This document shows positions 1-8,271 of a stretch of 26,797 nucleotides of DNA, piece after piece. Position 1 is the first letter of the stretch. The number at the start of each line of letters is the position of its first letter. The DNA comes from a virus. Both the position numbers and the translations under genes were made by a program. The notes under the pieces are model-generated. The model searched no databases. It had not been told where the DNA came from and worked only from the letters and a program-made list of their open reading frames with translations. The stretch lies in the IMG/VR virus record IMGVR_UViG_3300011114_000353, positions 1 to 26,797 of that record; one strand, given 5' to 3'.

Positions 1-2
1 AT

Positions 3-95
3 ATTATTCTGACTAAAGACATAGCGTCAACAGCGTGGGCAAACAGCACAAACCAAACATACGTTTGGGGCCAATTAACTTTTGATATTCAATAA
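3..95 (+). CDS. 3' end of an unidentified upstream gene, probably virion protein
   Basis: An open frame enters from the left edge and ends at TAA 93-95, giving the last 30 residues of a protein. The tail is rich in Ser, Thr, Asn, Trp and Tyr and ends in TFDIQ, a composition common in phage fibre or tail proteins. It reads in the same direction as the virion genes that follow, with a 49-base gap to the next start. Too little is present to name a family. It could be a chance frame, but its position directly upstream of a fibre-like gene makes a real C-terminus likely. Confidence 0.5.
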   Translation: MILTKDIASTAWANSTNQTYVWGQLTFDIQ

Positions 96-144
96 AAGCG
101 GTGCATACGGCTAAAGTAATTGCGGCTTACATTAAGGAAAAAAC

Positions 145-633
145 ATGAGCGTAAATCTTTCAGCATTTGGTGGTGTCGGCTGGCAATTCTTCGACAACAA
201 CGGCGTGCCGCTGGCCGGTGGTCTGATCTATACCTACGAAGCAGGCACCACGACACCACAAGCCACCTACACGACCAGCGCGGGAACGATAGCGCACACC
301 AATCCAATTGTGCTGAACTCCGCAGGCCGAGTGCCTGGTGGTGAGATTTGGTTGCTTCTTACCAACTACAAGTTTGTTTTGCAAACCTCGGCGGCGGTGT
401 TGATTGCAACTTACGACAACATCACCAGCGGATCAATTCCCGCGATTGCCAACTTTACTGGTGACGGCGCCACAGTTAGTTTTAACTTGGGCAACGCAAC
501 CAACGAGAACACCACAAACGTCTACATCAACGGCGTTTACCAGCAGAAAAACACCTATTCAATGAGTGGGTCAAATTTGGTGTTTTCAGAAGCGCCCCCG
601 AATACATCTTCAATTGAAGTCAGCTTTACTTAG
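145..633 (+). CDS. Tail fibre/tailspike-like protein with N-terminal virion-binding style domain
   Basis: 162 aa; ATG preceded by AAGGA about 8 bases upstream. Residues 9-70 carry a pattern I recognise from many phage fibre and tailspike N-termini: a WQFFDNNG segment, PLAGGLIYTYEAGTTTPQ, then NPIVLNSAGR and GEIWL. This is the kind of domain that attaches a fibre or spike to the virion. The remaining 90 residues have Asn/Thr-rich beta-strand character with an INGVYQQK segment, as in fibre repeats. The protein is far shorter than a full tailspike, and no catalytic or receptor-binding domain follows. It may be an adaptor or a short appendage fibre. It is followed 12 bases later by another small virion-like gene. 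Confidence 0.7.
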   Translation: MSVNLSAFGGVGWQFFDNNGVPLAGGLIYTYEAGTTTPQATYTTSAGTIAHTNPIVLNSAGRVPGGEIWLLLTNYKFVLQTSAAVLIATYDNITSGSIPAIANFTGDGATVSFNLGNATNENTTNVYINGVYQQKNTYSMSGSNLVFSEAPPNTSSIEVSFT

Positions 634-645
634 CAGGAGTCAGCC

Positions 646-981
646 ATGACCGTAACCGTAAAAGTTCTTGTCCCCGCCAAGACCGCAGAGGCCAGCCAAA
701 CAACGCAATATACAGCCACCAACGTCACCACAATCATTGACAAGTTCACGGCGACCAACTACAGCGCAACGGCTGCGACCTTGAGTGTGAATCTGGTCAC
801 TGCTGCTGACACGGCTGGCAATCAGAACTTGATTACCAAGACCAAGACACTTGCCGCCAGCGAGGTATATACTTTTCCTGAGATTGTCGGCCAGGTGCTG
901 ATGGCAAGCGGGTTTATCTCCACCATCGCAGGCACCGCAACGGCGATCAACATTCGCGCTTCAGGGCGGGAGGTTAGCTAG
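646..981 (+). CDS. Small beta-rich virion-associated protein, function unknown
   Basis: 111 aa; a good Shine-Dalgarno (AGGAG) precedes ATG 646. The sequence is Thr/Ala-rich and alternates polar and hydrophobic residues, as beta-sandwich virion proteins do. There is no signal peptide, membrane segment or catalytic motif. It sits between the fibre-like gene and the SET-cupin gene, and its TAG overlaps the GTG start of the next gene by one base, so the two are probably translationally coupled. I recognise the general type from other phage virion modules (often 'hypothetical protein' after a fibre gene) but cannot assign a named family. A structural role is inferred from context only. Confidence 0.6.
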   Translation: MTVTVKVLVPAKTAEASQTTQYTATNVTTIIDKFTATNYSATAATLSVNLVTAADTAGNQNLITKTKTLAASEVYTFPEIVGQVLMASGFISTIAGTATAINIRASGREVS

Positions 982-1829
982 TGGATTTGAATTCTACAAC
1001 TAGTGCCGCAGACCATAGGGATTTCAACTTGTTTTTAGTTGAGGCAAATCTTTTGCCTGAAACTGTCCGGCAAATATCGGAGTTCACCGCCGATGTTTTA
1101 TTTTTGGCTGACGCGCCTGTAAACGTGGCCGCGTCTGTTATTGAAGGCAAAGGGTTGTTCCTGACTGAGCCTAAACGTAAGGGCGAACTGATATGCCCCG
1201 CCCGAGTATCCGGTCGTCGGACGCAAGCTGGCAGGTATACAAACCATTCCGCCACGCCTAACGCAACCATGATCCTGCTCAACAACGGCGATCTGAATCT
1301 GGTCGCGGTTGCAGATATTAACGCCGACCAAGAAATCACAATTGACTACCGGCGCTCGTTGGCGTTATCCGATTTGACGTTTAACGACGGTCATTTGGAC
1401 ATGCGGAACAAGGTCAATCAGCTAGAACAAATGGTCGAGCAGTTACCGCAAGTTGACTGCCCTGTTCGGAACATCTTTGCGCCAAACATCTACGCTCGGG
1501 AAATGACCATTCCAACAGGCGTTGTTTTGACCGGCGCGGTGCATAAGACGTGTCATTTGAGCATATTGTCTAAGGGGCAAGTCAGGGTCGTGAGCGACGA
1601 AGGCGTTATTGAATTAACTGCGCCAGCTACATTGATTTCACAACCTGGGGCCAAACGGGCTATTTTTGCCCTTTCAGAAGCGGTTTGGACTACGATCCAC
1701 GCTACAACCGAAACTGACTTGGACAAACTGGTAACAGAACTTACCGAATCAACCGCTGCGGAATTATTGGGTGGCGTTAAAAATAAGCAACTATTGACGG
1801 TTGCTGCAAGTAATCACTTGGAAGGATAA
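981..1829 (+). CDS. SET-domain / cupin fusion protein
   Basis: 282 aa from GTG 981, which shares a base with the preceding TAG. Residues about 47-125 hold the core SET lysine-methyltransferase signatures in order: GKGLF (56-60), RYTNHS..PN (85-94) and EITIDY (118-123). These form the S-adenosylmethionine pocket and the pseudoknot of SET enzymes. The domain is compact, with no pre-SET cysteines and no post-SET zinc site. Residues about 164-255 form a cupin-like beta barrel of a type common in phages (AREMTIP, TGAVHK, SKGQ, PGAKRA, VWTTIH); H188, H192 and H240 could bind metal. SET proteins modify lysine in protein targets; the target here is unknown. The gene lies among virion genes, so host or virion proteins are both possible substrates. 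Domain calls are from motifs; activity is untested. Confidence 0.75.
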   Translation: MDLNSTTSAADHRDFNLFLVEANLLPETVRQISEFTADVLFLADAPVNVAASVIEGKGLFLTEPKRKGELICPARVSGRRTQAGRYTNHSATPNATMILLNNGDLNLVAVADINADQEITIDYRRSLALSDLTFNDGHLDMRNKVNQLEQMVEQLPQVDCPVRNIFAPNIYAREMTIPTGVVLTGAVHKTCHLSILSKGQVRVVSDEGVIELTAPATLISQPGAKRAIFALSEAVWTTIHATTETDLDKLVTELTESTAAELLGGVKNKQLLTVAASNHLEG

Positions 1830-1832
1830 ATC

Positions 1833-2633
1833 ATGGCTTTCGGTATATCAGCAACAGCACTTTTTCTCGGCGGAACCGCGTTAGTTGGGGGATACCTTGC
1901 GTCTGAAGGCGCGTCTGACGCAGCCGACACCGCAGCGCAAGCATCGGGGCAAGCATCTGCCGCGTCCATTGCAGAGCAGCGCCGACAGTATGACATTAAC
2001 CGCGCTGATTACTACCCGTACATTACGTCCGGGCAAAGCGCGGTCAACCAGCTTGCCGCCGGTTTAGCGCCAGGTGGACGGTTTTCAACCCCCACACCGT
2101 TTGATTTCCGATACGACCAAAACACTGACCCCGGTTACGGATTTAGATTTGACCAAGGAATGCGCGGCGTAAACGCTTCAATGGCTGCTAAAGGTATGGG
2201 CCTATCCGGTGCAGGTATCAAGGGCGCAACTGAGTTTGGTCAAGGCATGGGTAGCCAAGAATACAACAACGCTTTCAACCGCTACGTGACCGGTTTCAAC
2301 GCCAATACGGGCGAGCGTAACCAGCTCTACAACCGATATGCGGGCGTAGCGGGAACAGGCCAACAGGCGGTTGGAGGCGTTACAGCACAAGGCGCAAACA
2401 TGGCGGGTAACATCGGCAACGCCTACATGACCAACGCAGCTAACACCGGCAACGCAGCGATGGCAGCGGCGGGGCAGCGTCAGTCGGCTTTTGGTGGCGC
2501 GGCTAACGCGTTAGGCCGGATGTATGGAAACAAAGGGTTCTCAAATCCGTTTGGCGGCAACGCAGACTACAATGACTATAACGCCACGCCGTATCAAAAC
2601 GATCCGATATTCGCAATGAGCAGGGAGGGGTAA
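1833..2633 (+). CDS. DNA transfer / ejection protein (p32-like)
   Basis: 266 aa; ATG 1833 lies three bases after the preceding stop. The N-terminus (about residues 3-25) is glycine/alanine-rich and hydrophobic, enough for membrane insertion. Next comes an Ala/Ser/Gln helix ending RRQYDINRADYYPYITSGQSAVNQLAAGL, then a DPGYGFRFDQGM segment and QEYNNAFNRYVTGF. This order is the recognisable pattern of the phage 'DNA transfer protein p32' group, virion proteins that leave the capsid with the DNA and help it across the cell envelope. It is the first of three consecutive genes of this kind, as in P22-like podoviruses where several ejection proteins are encoded together. The C-terminal 80 residues are Gly/Asn/Ala-rich and low in complexity. 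Confidence 0.75.
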   Translation: MAFGISATALFLGGTALVGGYLASEGASDAADTAAQASGQASAASIAEQRRQYDINRADYYPYITSGQSAVNQLAAGLAPGGRFSTPTPFDFRYDQNTDPGYGFRFDQGMRGVNASMAAKGMGLSGAGIKGATEFGQGMGSQEYNNAFNRYVTGFNANTGERNQLYNRYAGVAGTGQQAVGGVTAQGANMAGNIGNAYMTNAANTGNAAMAAAGQRQSAFGGAANALGRMYGNKGFSNPFGGNADYNDYNATPYQNDPIFAMSREG

Positions 2634-2635
2634 TC

Positions 2636-4501
2636 ATGGCTGAACTTAACTTTGGACTACTGACCCCGCCTGGCTCGCAGAGCATAGGCAACGCTTTTGC
2701 ACAGGGCATGGATCAAGCAGCGGTGGCTAGGGCGCAGGAGAACCAGAACGCGCTGGCTCAGTACACCTTGGGCAAAGCAAAGCGCGAGGATGAACAGCAG
2801 AACGAGTTATACGCCGCAGTGCGTCAACCCGGCTTTAAGTTAGATATTGGAACGGCTATGAGGTTCGGCGCGCCGGGTTTAGCCGCGTACAAAGCGCAAC
2901 AAGAGGGCGAAGTGCGCGGCGTAGACCTGCAAATTAAACGCAATACTCTAGCCGGACAACCCACTAAACAAATGCTTGACGAAAGTAATCTTCTCGACAA
3001 AGTTTTAGGCCAACTTCAGCCAAACGCTGCAAGAGCGCAAACGGTCGATGACGCGGTAAGGTATGTAGACGTATTGTATGACCACCCAATAGCGGGTGCA
3101 TACGCGTTAAAAATACAACCCAGAGAACAAGCAATTGCACAAGCCAAAGAAGAATTTGTTAAAAATCCCGATAAATGGCGCGCAGTAAACACTAACGTAA
3201 ACGGGTTGCAAATCGTGCAAGCCACCATGCCCAAACCGCAAGTTTTTGGCGGTGTCATAGGAAATGCAAATCCAATATCAGGGCCGGTAGGGGAGCGAAT
3301 ACCTAACACGCCGTACATACCGCAAAGTGCTACGGCTAAAGCCGAGAGCGACCTTAAAAATGCAATAGCAAACGGCGCGCCGCCTGCGGAAATTGCGGCA
3401 CTTACCGCTGCTCGTGATTCAGCGTTAATCGCCCAACAACAACGCGCGCAACAAATTGCTATATCGGGTGGGCAACTTAACGTAGCGCAAGGCAATTTAG
3501 CGTTACGAAATAGGGAATATGATCCGTATGGAATGTTTCCGCAAGTTATGGGTGGTGGTGGTGGTGGTGGTGGCGCGCGTCAATTAAACAACTTAGGCAC
3601 TACAACGCCGTTAGCAACTCCCGCACCCCAAGGGGCTGCGCCAACAGCCCCCGCGCCCCAAGCGGTTGCACCAGCAAGCATTGCGCCTATGACTGTGGCC
3701 GACGCGTTTAAAAATAATGTGACCGGGCCAGCATTTGTAGCGGTATTGCCGCCAACGGTTAGACCGTTAGTAGAATCTATATTGCGTTATGATCAACGCC
3801 CGCCCAGCCCTGCAACCAAACGCGGTCAGCAATTGCTGGAGTTAGTCAACCAAGCTGACCCAACGTATGATGCCAGTAAAGCGCAAACGCGTTACATAGC
3901 CAAACAAACCTTTGTAAAAGGGCCGGTGGCGGATGCAATTGCGTCAACAAATACGGCTATTGACCACATGGATACTTTAGCTACATACGGTGCTAATTTG
4001 AACAACGCTGATGTGCGTCTGGCTAACGCGGCAAAACAAGCAATAGCCGCGGCCTTTGGCGCAGACGCGCCTACAACCTTTGACGCTACACGGCGAATAG
4101 TAGGCCAAGAAGTAGTTAAAGCAGTTGTTGCAAACGGTGGTTCAATGCGGGAACGTGAGGAAGCGGCGGATGCGTTTAACAGAGCTAATTCGCCTGCACA
4201 GTTGGCCGGCGTGATTAAATCATACCAAGCACTATTAGGTGGACGCTTAAAAAGCACTCAACTACGGTATGAAAACGACACTGGGCTAAAAGATTTTCAA
4301 ACTAAACTTTTACCCGCAACTATCCGTGCAATTAGCGGTGCAACACCAGCCGCCGCTGGCGCGGGCGCAACTGTAAAACCGGCGGCAACAACCGCAAAAC
4401 CGGCGGCGGCAATTAAAATTAGTGGAAACGCTGAGTATGATAAGTTACCTAGCGGAACCTTATTCATAGACCCCGAAGGTACACAACGGAGAAAACCATA
4501 A
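2636..4501 (+). CDS. Internal virion / ejection protein
   Basis: 621 aa; ATG 2636 lies two bases after the previous stop, downstream of a GGGAGGGG stretch that can act as Shine-Dalgarno. The protein is mainly alpha-helical and Ala/Gln-rich. It has an N-terminal helical half, a Gly8 stretch and Pro/Ala linker (about residues 304-355), then a second half with the pattern RPLVESILRYDQRPPSP, QADPTYDASKAQTRY, NTAIDHMDTLATYGANLNN, which recurs in phage internal virion proteins. The C-terminus ends in KLPSGTLFIDPEGTQRRKP, a tail seen on several unrelated phage ejection proteins and possibly a packaging or assembly tag. The stop overlaps the next start (TAATG). No lytic transglycosylase motif was found. 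Confidence 0.65.
   Translation: MAELNFGLLTPPGSQSIGNAFAQGMDQAAVARAQENQNALAQYTLGKAKREDEQQNELYAAVRQPGFKLDIGTAMRFGAPGLAAYKAQQEGEVRGVDLQIKRNTLAGQPTKQMLDESNLLDKVLGQLQPNAARAQTVDDAVRYVDVLYDHPIAGAYALKIQPREQAIAQAKEEFVKNPDKWRAVNTNVNGLQIVQATMPKPQVFGGVIGNANPISGPVGERIPNTPYIPQSATAKAESDLKNAIANGAPPAEIAALTAARDSALIAQQQRAQQIAISGGQLNVAQGNLALRNREYDPYGMFPQVMGGGGGGGGARQLNNLGTTTPLATPAPQGAAPTAPAPQAVAPASIAPMTVADAFKNNVTGPAFVAVLPPTVRPLVESILRYDQRPPSPATKRGQQLLELVNQADPTYDASKAQTRYIAKQTFVKGPVADAIASTNTAIDHMDTLATYGANLNNADVRLANAAKQAIAAAFGADAPTTFDATRRIVGQEVVKAVVANGGSMREREEAADAFNRANSPAQLAGVIKSYQALLGGRLKSTQLRYENDTGLKDFQTKLLPATIRAISGATPAAAGAGATVKPAATTAKPAAAIKISGNAEYDKLPSGTLFIDPEGTQRRKP
3551..3574 (+). repeat. (GGT)7-GGC microsatellite coding for a polyglycine linker
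   Basis: Seven perfect GGT codons followed by GGC encode eight consecutive glycines inside the 621-aa ejection protein. They separate the N-terminal helical half from a Pro/Ala-rich linker. Gains or losses of a unit keep the reading frame, so linker length can vary by slippage without breaking the protein. Confidence 0.85.
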
Positions 4502-6849
4502 TGGGTTGGCAAGACGCGCCAGTAGCGGCAAACGAAAGTTGGCGCGCCGCGCCGTTAGTTGAACCACCCATGCGAGGTTCTGCCTTGGGTGGTTTAGTAG
4601 AAACCGGGATAGGCATGACTACGGGGCTTGCTGGCAGTGTGGCGGGCGGGCTGCGCGGTCTATATTCACTTGCTACTGGCGAAGGCAGCGAAACAGCGGC
4701 GGATAAGGTTAGGGCTACGCAAGAATTTTTAACATACCAGCCTCGCACAAAGCAAGGCCAAGCAATGACCGCAGTAACTTCAATGCCGGGCGAACTTGCG
4801 GCCCGTGCGGGTGGCGCCGTGGGTACCACGGTGGGCAATGTGGTTGGGCCACAAACAGGTGTGGCGTTCGGTGCTGCGGGTGAAATCTTGCCTGCAATAG
4901 GTCTTACTTTGTTGGGCGGCAGCGGAACGCTTGCTGGCGCTAGAAACCGCACAGCGCGGCAGCAACAGTTGCAAAACGAAGCCAACGTCACAGGAAGTTA
5001 TGTTGACGCCGGACGTATAGAAGCGGCGCAAACTGCTAACCGGCTTGGCGTTGCCGTAGACCCCGCCGCGTCTAACCCCACCCTGCCAAATAAGTTAATG
5101 ACGGGGTTAACCGGCGGTCGGGATGTAAACGCAGCATTGGCGCGGTCAAATGAGCCAAAATGGACTGCACTGTCTAAAGAAGGTATTGGACTTCCAATTA
5201 CAGCCGACCTGCGAAAAAAAGCCACCTTTGATGACGCAATTGCGGAAGTTGTTAGGGTGCCTTACGGGGATATTAGAAACTTGGGCGCGTTGACTGTTGA
5301 CGACGCAGTGGTGTCTCGGCTTACTGCGCTACCAAAAACGGTGCTAATTGGCAGAGGTGGAATGGAAGGTGTAACCGCGCCTTTGATAAATGACGCCGTA
5401 GCTAAAATTAACTCGGGGCTTACCGGCGCGTCGGCGCTGGAAAACATTCAATCGTTGCGGCAAGATGCACGACGCGCGCTTGCGCCGGAAAAGAAAGGCA
5501 ATGAAGTAACAAAAGAAGCGCGCGCGTCCGCCGATATAAGTTTAGGTATCGCCGCCGAACTTGAAGCAATTATTGAGTCCAACTTACCCACCACCGCACA
5601 AATAGCCGCCTACCGCACCGCGCGGACAAAAGCCGGGCAGATATACGATGTTGAACGCGCCACAGATAGGGCGACGGGGCAAGTAGACCCTGCGGTGTTT
5701 GCCCAGCTTGTACGCGACGGCAAGCCCGTATCAGGCATCGTAGCGGATATAGGCAATGTTGCGGCTAATTTCCCAAAGATTGCGGAAATAGGTGCTACTG
5801 GCGTGCCAGCTTGGCAACGGCGTTTAACGCGGTCAGGCCCCGCAGGAACTATTGGTCTTGGTATAGGTTCCATGTTTGGTATGCCGGTTACAGGCGCGGT
5901 TATTGGCGGCGGCATCGGGGAAGCCGCAAGCGCGTTGAGTGCTAGGCGCATGACGCGGCCAGGCTACCAAGCGGCGCGGGCGGTGCCACCGGATTACCGG
6001 CCACCAGTCAACGCGCTTGCACCGGCGGCTACGGCAAACTTACCGGCGATATACCAGCAGCAAGGTTCGCTTTCGCCGGGGTATTCGCCGGATTGGGTAA
6101 ACGTAAACCCGAATCGTGTTGTATCACCCCCCAGCGCACAGTATAGCGCGCCGCCAGGGTATAACCCGCGTCAGCTAAATGCACCCGTGTTAACCGAATT
6201 GCAAAACAACGCGCTAAACGTAGATAAAGCTAGAGAACGGCGATCAGGGACAGCGGCTTACGCTGATGAACTAGCCGCGCGCGCTGCTGCTGAAGCTGAA
6301 GCCGCGCGGCGGGTGCCCGCCGGCACGGGGCAGGTGTACGAACTTGACCCGGTTACCGGGCGGTTAAAGAGCGCGAGCGAAGGGCTAAGAGGCGCAACCC
6401 CCGACCTGATGGCTAGTACAGGTTCGCCCCTCGCGTCTGCCGTAGATAAGCTATCGACGGGTCGCGCGTTTGCCATGAGCGCAGAGGAGCGGATTGCGTG
6501 GAATACGCGTAAAGTTGACTTGGAATCTGCCGTGCCAGGATTTAGCAAACTCTCTGACAAGGCCGTAGCCGAGCGTATGATGGATCGCCAATGGGTATCC
6601 GACGCCGTAGCTAAAGCGCGAGAGAAAGCGCGGGGTTTTGACGAAATTGGTAAACGCTCAGAAAGTGCGGATAAAGTTCGCGCGGCCCGCATCGAACGCG
6701 ACCGTCTGATGGGCGTAGCCGAGTTACTGAATGAACAACTGAGCAATATGCCGTCAACCAAGACTAAGACGCAAGGCCCGAAAACAAGAGAAGCGCAACG
6801 TAACGCATTGCGCGGAAACGAAGACAACCAAAACAACTTAGCCAGGTAG
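4501..6849 (+). CDS. Large internal virion / ejection protein
   Basis: 782 aa; its ATG overlaps the preceding stop (TAATG). The N-terminus has two copies of a short W..APV/L element (WQDAPV, WRAAPL) seen at the start of many phage ejection proteins. It is followed by Gly/Ala-rich hydrophobic stretches (about 27-55 and 98-145) that could enter a membrane. The middle (about 190-430) is helical and the region near 445-480 is another glycine-rich hydrophobic hairpin. A Pro-rich spacer (about 495-560) leads to a charged helical C-terminus ending in a Lys/Arg/Asn-rich tail. No enzyme motif is evident. Size, position as third of three such genes and amphipathic segments suggest a protein ejected with DNA to build a trans-envelope channel. 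The role is inferred. Confidence 0.6.
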   Translation: MGWQDAPVAANESWRAAPLVEPPMRGSALGGLVETGIGMTTGLAGSVAGGLRGLYSLATGEGSETAADKVRATQEFLTYQPRTKQGQAMTAVTSMPGELAARAGGAVGTTVGNVVGPQTGVAFGAAGEILPAIGLTLLGGSGTLAGARNRTARQQQLQNEANVTGSYVDAGRIEAAQTANRLGVAVDPAASNPTLPNKLMTGLTGGRDVNAALARSNEPKWTALSKEGIGLPITADLRKKATFDDAIAEVVRVPYGDIRNLGALTVDDAVVSRLTALPKTVLIGRGGMEGVTAPLINDAVAKINSGLTGASALENIQSLRQDARRALAPEKKGNEVTKEARASADISLGIAAELEAIIESNLPTTAQIAAYRTARTKAGQIYDVERATDRATGQVDPAVFAQLVRDGKPVSGIVADIGNVAANFPKIAEIGATGVPAWQRRLTRSGPAGTIGLGIGSMFGMPVTGAVIGGGIGEAASALSARRMTRPGYQAARAVPPDYRPPVNALAPAATANLPAIYQQQGSLSPGYSPDWVNVNPNRVVSPPSAQYSAPPGYNPRQLNAPVLTELQNNALNVDKARERRSGTAAYADELAARAAAEAEAARRVPAGTGQVYELDPVTGRLKSASEGLRGATPDLMASTGSPLASAVDKLSTGRAFAMSAEERIAWNTRKVDLESAVPGFSKLSDKAVAERMMDRQWVSDAVAKAREKARGFDEIGKRSESADKVRAARIERDRLMGVAELLNEQLSNMPSTKTKTQGPKTREAQRNALRGNEDNQNNLAR

Positions 6850-6856
6850 CCAAAAC

Positions 6857-7090
6857 ATGGAAAACCAACATCTCATAAACGCACTGATCGGTGGCGGCTT
6901 TGCGATCCTCGGCTGGTTTGCGCGAGAACTTTGGGGTGTTGTTAAAGAACTACGAGCCGACCTTGCAGCGCTGCGTGAAGATTTACCAAAAGAATACGTT
7001 GCCAAAGATGACTACCGCGAGGACATCAGGGAAATCAAAGCAATGCTGGCTAAAATATTTGAGAAACTTGAAAACAAGGCTGACAAATGA
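6857..7090 (+). CDS. Small membrane protein with coiled coil, lysis region
   Basis: 77 aa. One hydrophobic segment (about residues 7-27, ending near RELW) is followed by a charged heptad-rich helix (KELRADLAALREDL) and a second amphipathic helix ending NKADK. This one-membrane-pass plus coiled-coil layout resembles XhlA-like and i-spanin-like phage proteins. I recognise the DLPKEYVAKDDYR region from many phage proteins of unassigned function found near endolysins. The stop overlaps the next ATG (ATGA). It may help disrupt the envelope or support the holin, but no paired o-spanin lipoprotein is visible, so a spanin role is uncertain. Confidence 0.6.
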   Translation: MENQHLINALIGGGFAILGWFARELWGVVKELRADLAALREDLPKEYVAKDDYREDIREIKAMLAKIFEKLENKADK

Positions 7091-7608
7091 AAAAGCTGCT
7101 CCTCCTCGCTTTGCTGCCGGTAAACGTATTTGCTGCTGACCTGATGATGTGCAACGGCGAATACGCTTTGTGTGCCGCTTCAGGCTCTACGCCCACTGGC
7201 AAGACAATAACGGTTAAAGGCAAGGTGTTTCAAGAAGGCATGGCAGTCTGTCCAGTCTTGAAGGGTAGAAGCGTAGCGAATGGCGCGTTGATGAATAACT
7301 CCTGCGACGCTCCTGCGGGTAAGGTATGGAGCCTGTTTTCCACTGTGAGCGAAGCGCCACAAGCGCCAAGCTGGGCAGTTGCGCCGCTGGTGAGTCGATC
7401 ATTCATCCTCGGCAAAGATTCCGGTATGTCAAACCAGTGGTCGTTCTTGTGCGACAAGCAAGCAAAGAAAACCAACGGTGTGCAGCTTGCGTCCTGCTAC
7501 GGCCCAATCAACGAGAGTCCGGCTACTAATGGGCATATCAAGCCGGGTGCTAAAATCGTTACTGACGCGCCGGTAGGTGTTTTAAATCCTGTAGGAGGGA
7601 ATTTCTAA
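7087..7608 (+). CDS. Secreted six-cysteine protein in lysis cassette
   Basis: 173 aa with a clear signal peptide: MKK, a Leu-rich core, then cleavage predicted after VFA (residue 16/17). The mature part has six cysteines (22, 29, 55, 73, 122, 137), an even number that fits three disulfides in the periplasm. There is no lipobox, so it is not a lipoprotein o-spanin. There is no known catalytic motif. The start overlaps the upstream stop (ATGA) and the TAA overlaps the holin-like start (TAATG), so it is embedded in the lysis operon. An envelope function such as lysis timing, superinfection exclusion or wall binding is possible; none is shown by the sequence. Confidence 0.65.
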   Translation: MKKLLLLALLPVNVFAADLMMCNGEYALCAASGSTPTGKTITVKGKVFQEGMAVCPVLKGRSVANGALMNNSCDAPAGKVWSLFSTVSEAPQAPSWAVAPLVSRSFILGKDSGMSNQWSFLCDKQAKKTNGVQLASCYGPINESPATNGHIKPGAKIVTDAPVGVLNPVGGNF

Positions 7609-7769
7609 TGGGCTGGTTAAAATCAAGGTTTGGCGAGGCATCTACGCTCGCTGGGTTAGGGGTTGTAATGATGGTAGCGTCTGCAATTGCGCCGCCGCAG
7701 TATCAATTACTGATTCAAGGGCTGGCAGCGGCGCTGGGTATCGGCGGTGTGGTGCGTCCTGAAAAATAA
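7608..7769 (+). CDS. Small holin-like membrane protein
   Basis: 53 aa; TAATG overlap with the upstream gene and a strong AGGAGG 9-10 bases before the ATG. It has a basic N-terminus (GWLKSRFGE), a first hydrophobic segment (about 12-28), a short PPQ turn and a second hydrophobic segment (about 33-49), ending in a charged RPEK tail. Two short membrane spans with charged ends, directly before an endolysin gene, is the layout of class II holins. These form the membrane lesion that releases or activates endolysin. The lysozyme frame starts inside this gene, which links their expression. Confidence 0.7.
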   Translation: MGWLKSRFGEASTLAGLGVVMMVASAIAPPQYQLLIQGLAAALGIGGVVRPEK

Positions 7770-8271
7770 CTTTGAGCGTTCGCTGGCGCTGGTGTTGCAG
7801 CACGAAGGCGGGTATACCAATCATCCATCAGACCCCGGTGGCAGGACGAATCTCGGCGTTACTCAACGCGTGTGGGAGCAATATGTCGGACACTCAGTTG
7901 ACGAAAAAGAAATGCGTAGCCTCACAAAAGAGCTTGTGGCGCCACTCTACCGGAAAGAATATTGGGATGCTGTACACGGCGATAAATTGCCTTGCGGCGC
8001 TGATTATCTTGCTTTTGATTTTGCTGTCAATGCTGGTGCGTTCCGTAGCATCAAAACTATTCAACGCGCCCTAAATATAACGGCTGATGGTGTCATTGGC
8101 CCCGTAACTTTAAAAGCTATCAAAGAAACAAATGCCGAAGAATTTATCGATAATTTTACAGACGCTAAAGAAAGGTTTTATCGCGGCTTATCTAACTTTC
8201 CGACTTTTGGCAGAGGTTGGTTCAATCGCGTTGCAAAAAGCAAGAAAGCTGCCGAGGGAATGCTAACCTAA
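7747..8271 (+). CDS. Endolysin, glycoside hydrolase family 108 (N-acetylmuramidase-like)
   Basis: 174 aa. Residues 9-37 carry the family signature FERSLALVLQHEGGYTN and HPSDPGGRTNLGVT; E20 in HEGGY is the expected catalytic glutamate. The domain continues through YRKEYWDAVHGDKLP and AFDFAVNAG. The C-terminal part (about 100-125) contains the IQRALNITADGVIGPVTLKAI pattern of the peptidoglycan-binding region found in this family. It cleaves the glycan backbone of the cell wall. No signal peptide is present, so export depends on the holin just upstream. The first possible start is GTG 7747, overlapping the holin gene by 23 bases; CTG 7759 is the only nearby alternative. The end overlaps a convergent small gene by 9 bases. 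Confidence 0.85.
   Translation: MWCVLKNNFERSLALVLQHEGGYTNHPSDPGGRTNLGVTQRVWEQYVGHSVDEKEMRSLTKELVAPLYRKEYWDAVHGDKLPCGADYLAFDFAVNAGAFRSIKTIQRALNITADGVIGPVTLKAIKETNAEEFIDNFTDAKERFYRGLSNFPTFGRGWFNRVAKSKKAAEGMLT

Noticed and set aside
6857-7090. Firm i-spanin call for the 77-aa membrane protein
   Set aside because: The layout fits, but no o-spanin lipoprotein with a lipobox was found in or next to the lysis genes, so only a general membrane/coiled-coil call is made.
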